A stretch of DNA of 64,000 nt from the NCBI RefSeq assembly GCF_009905375.1, contig NC_133652.1, positions 22,745,339-22,809,338 of the forward strand, read 5' to 3'. The notes under the pieces were generated by a model that worked only from the letters and a program-made list of their open reading frames with translations, had not been told where the DNA came from and searched no databases. How positions within the stretch are numbered: the stretch's first letter is position 1; each line of letters starts with the position of its first letter. The position numbers and the translations under genes are program-made. Positions 63,580 to 64,000 of this stretch are shown piece by piece. The DNA is from Apium graveolens (taxonomy: Eukaryota > Streptophyta > Magnoliopsida > Apiales > Apiaceae).

Positions 63580-64000
63580 CTAGTATGGTTGCCCGCGGTG
63601 TTGGGCGTATAATTATAATATAGAATATAAATAAAAAATATATTAGGAATACGAAAACTTCATATTACATAAATGGCATTTGTCTTTTGAATTTGACTTT
63701 AGAGTTACGTAAAGTTCTTTCAATTTGTATACAAAAGTCGAGAGAAAATTGTTTCATTGTGTTGTTTGATGCTTTTCTTGTTCTGCTTTTCATTGAAAGT
63801 GAAGTTCGGACATTCCATCAATGTGGTATGTTGAAGCCGTAGTCTGCGATAAAAGGATATTGTTAAGTTTGTGTTTTCATATGTTCATACAGCATGTCTA
63901 CTTAGGATGGTAATATACATTACCTGGGAATTTGACTGTTGTATTGTTTGAGTTGATTGTTGATTTTCTTCCTCTGGGAAGTAGAAACCATGACAGATGG
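63580..64000 (-). mobile_element. 3' end of a minus-strand Helitron, running off the window
   Basis: On the minus strand the sequence ends with a hairpin GCCC-AACACCGC-GGGC followed by AACCATACTAG and a T, the Helitron CTAG(T) end preceded by a GC-rich hairpin. Further in, after a possible acceptor near 63850, a minus-strand frame reads TTASTYHIDGMSELHF, faintly like the RPA1-like proteins carried by plant Helitrons. A different family from the Helitrons at 14203 and 15221. Confidence 0.55.

Overview
The window is nuclear DNA of a flowering plant, most likely a eudicot. It is AT-rich, its genes have introns with GT/AG junctions, and it carries plant-type Ty1/copia, Mutator-like, Helitron, hAT-like and MITE elements. 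The species cannot be fixed from sequence alone. Most of the window is nested transposable elements. Only one host gene reads intact: a six-exon RNA polymerase I RPA43-like gene on the minus strand (10092-13927).

Layout. 1-835: 3' end of a UPL5-like HECT ubiquitin ligase with one stop codon before the catalytic cysteine. 1279-7569: complete copia element A (238-bp LTRs, TSD TTTCT, pol frameshifted), just downstream of the ligase remnant. 7575-10091: mostly empty, with a weak minus-strand exon and promoter candidate and one Helitron-like 5' end. 10092-13927: RPA43-like gene; its first intron opens with a (CT)n tract of roughly 500 nt and its fourth intron holds an hAT-like insertion with a LINE relic. 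14203-16572: a Helitron containing a tandem duplication, one copy of which took a Mutator-type MITE and a second Helitron while the other copy keeps both empty sites. 16620-22398, 34610-36052 and 48540-48950: pieces of an older segment with an LRR receptor kinase fragment, split by two large insertions.

Those insertions are two minus-strand Sirevirus-like copia elements of about 12 kb each: element B (22399-34609, TSD GTCCA) and element C (36053-48534, TSD AATAT). Both have an iMet-type primer site, a polypurine tract, gag-pol, and a long extra ORF after pol (the so-called env-like ORF). Both are broken by stops and frameshifts, and C has also lost the reverse transcriptase active site. Each carries its own family of short inverted motifs, repeated in the LTRs and in the pol/ORF3 spacer. 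In C a 9-mer (ATCCGTTGA or its complement) occurs about 36 times, including inside coding sequence.

48950-62850: a decayed Mutator-like unit with a FAR1-type transposase gene (plus) and a Ulp1-type protease gene (minus) pointing towards each other. A solo LTR (54900-55983) and a MITE (59470-59800) sit in the protease gene. 62859-63570: a second copy of that MITE with another MITE nested inside. 63580-64000: the end of a minus-strand Helitron.

Where a retroelement is said to be broken, the break is described but no repaired sequence is given. Counts and divergences were made by eye.
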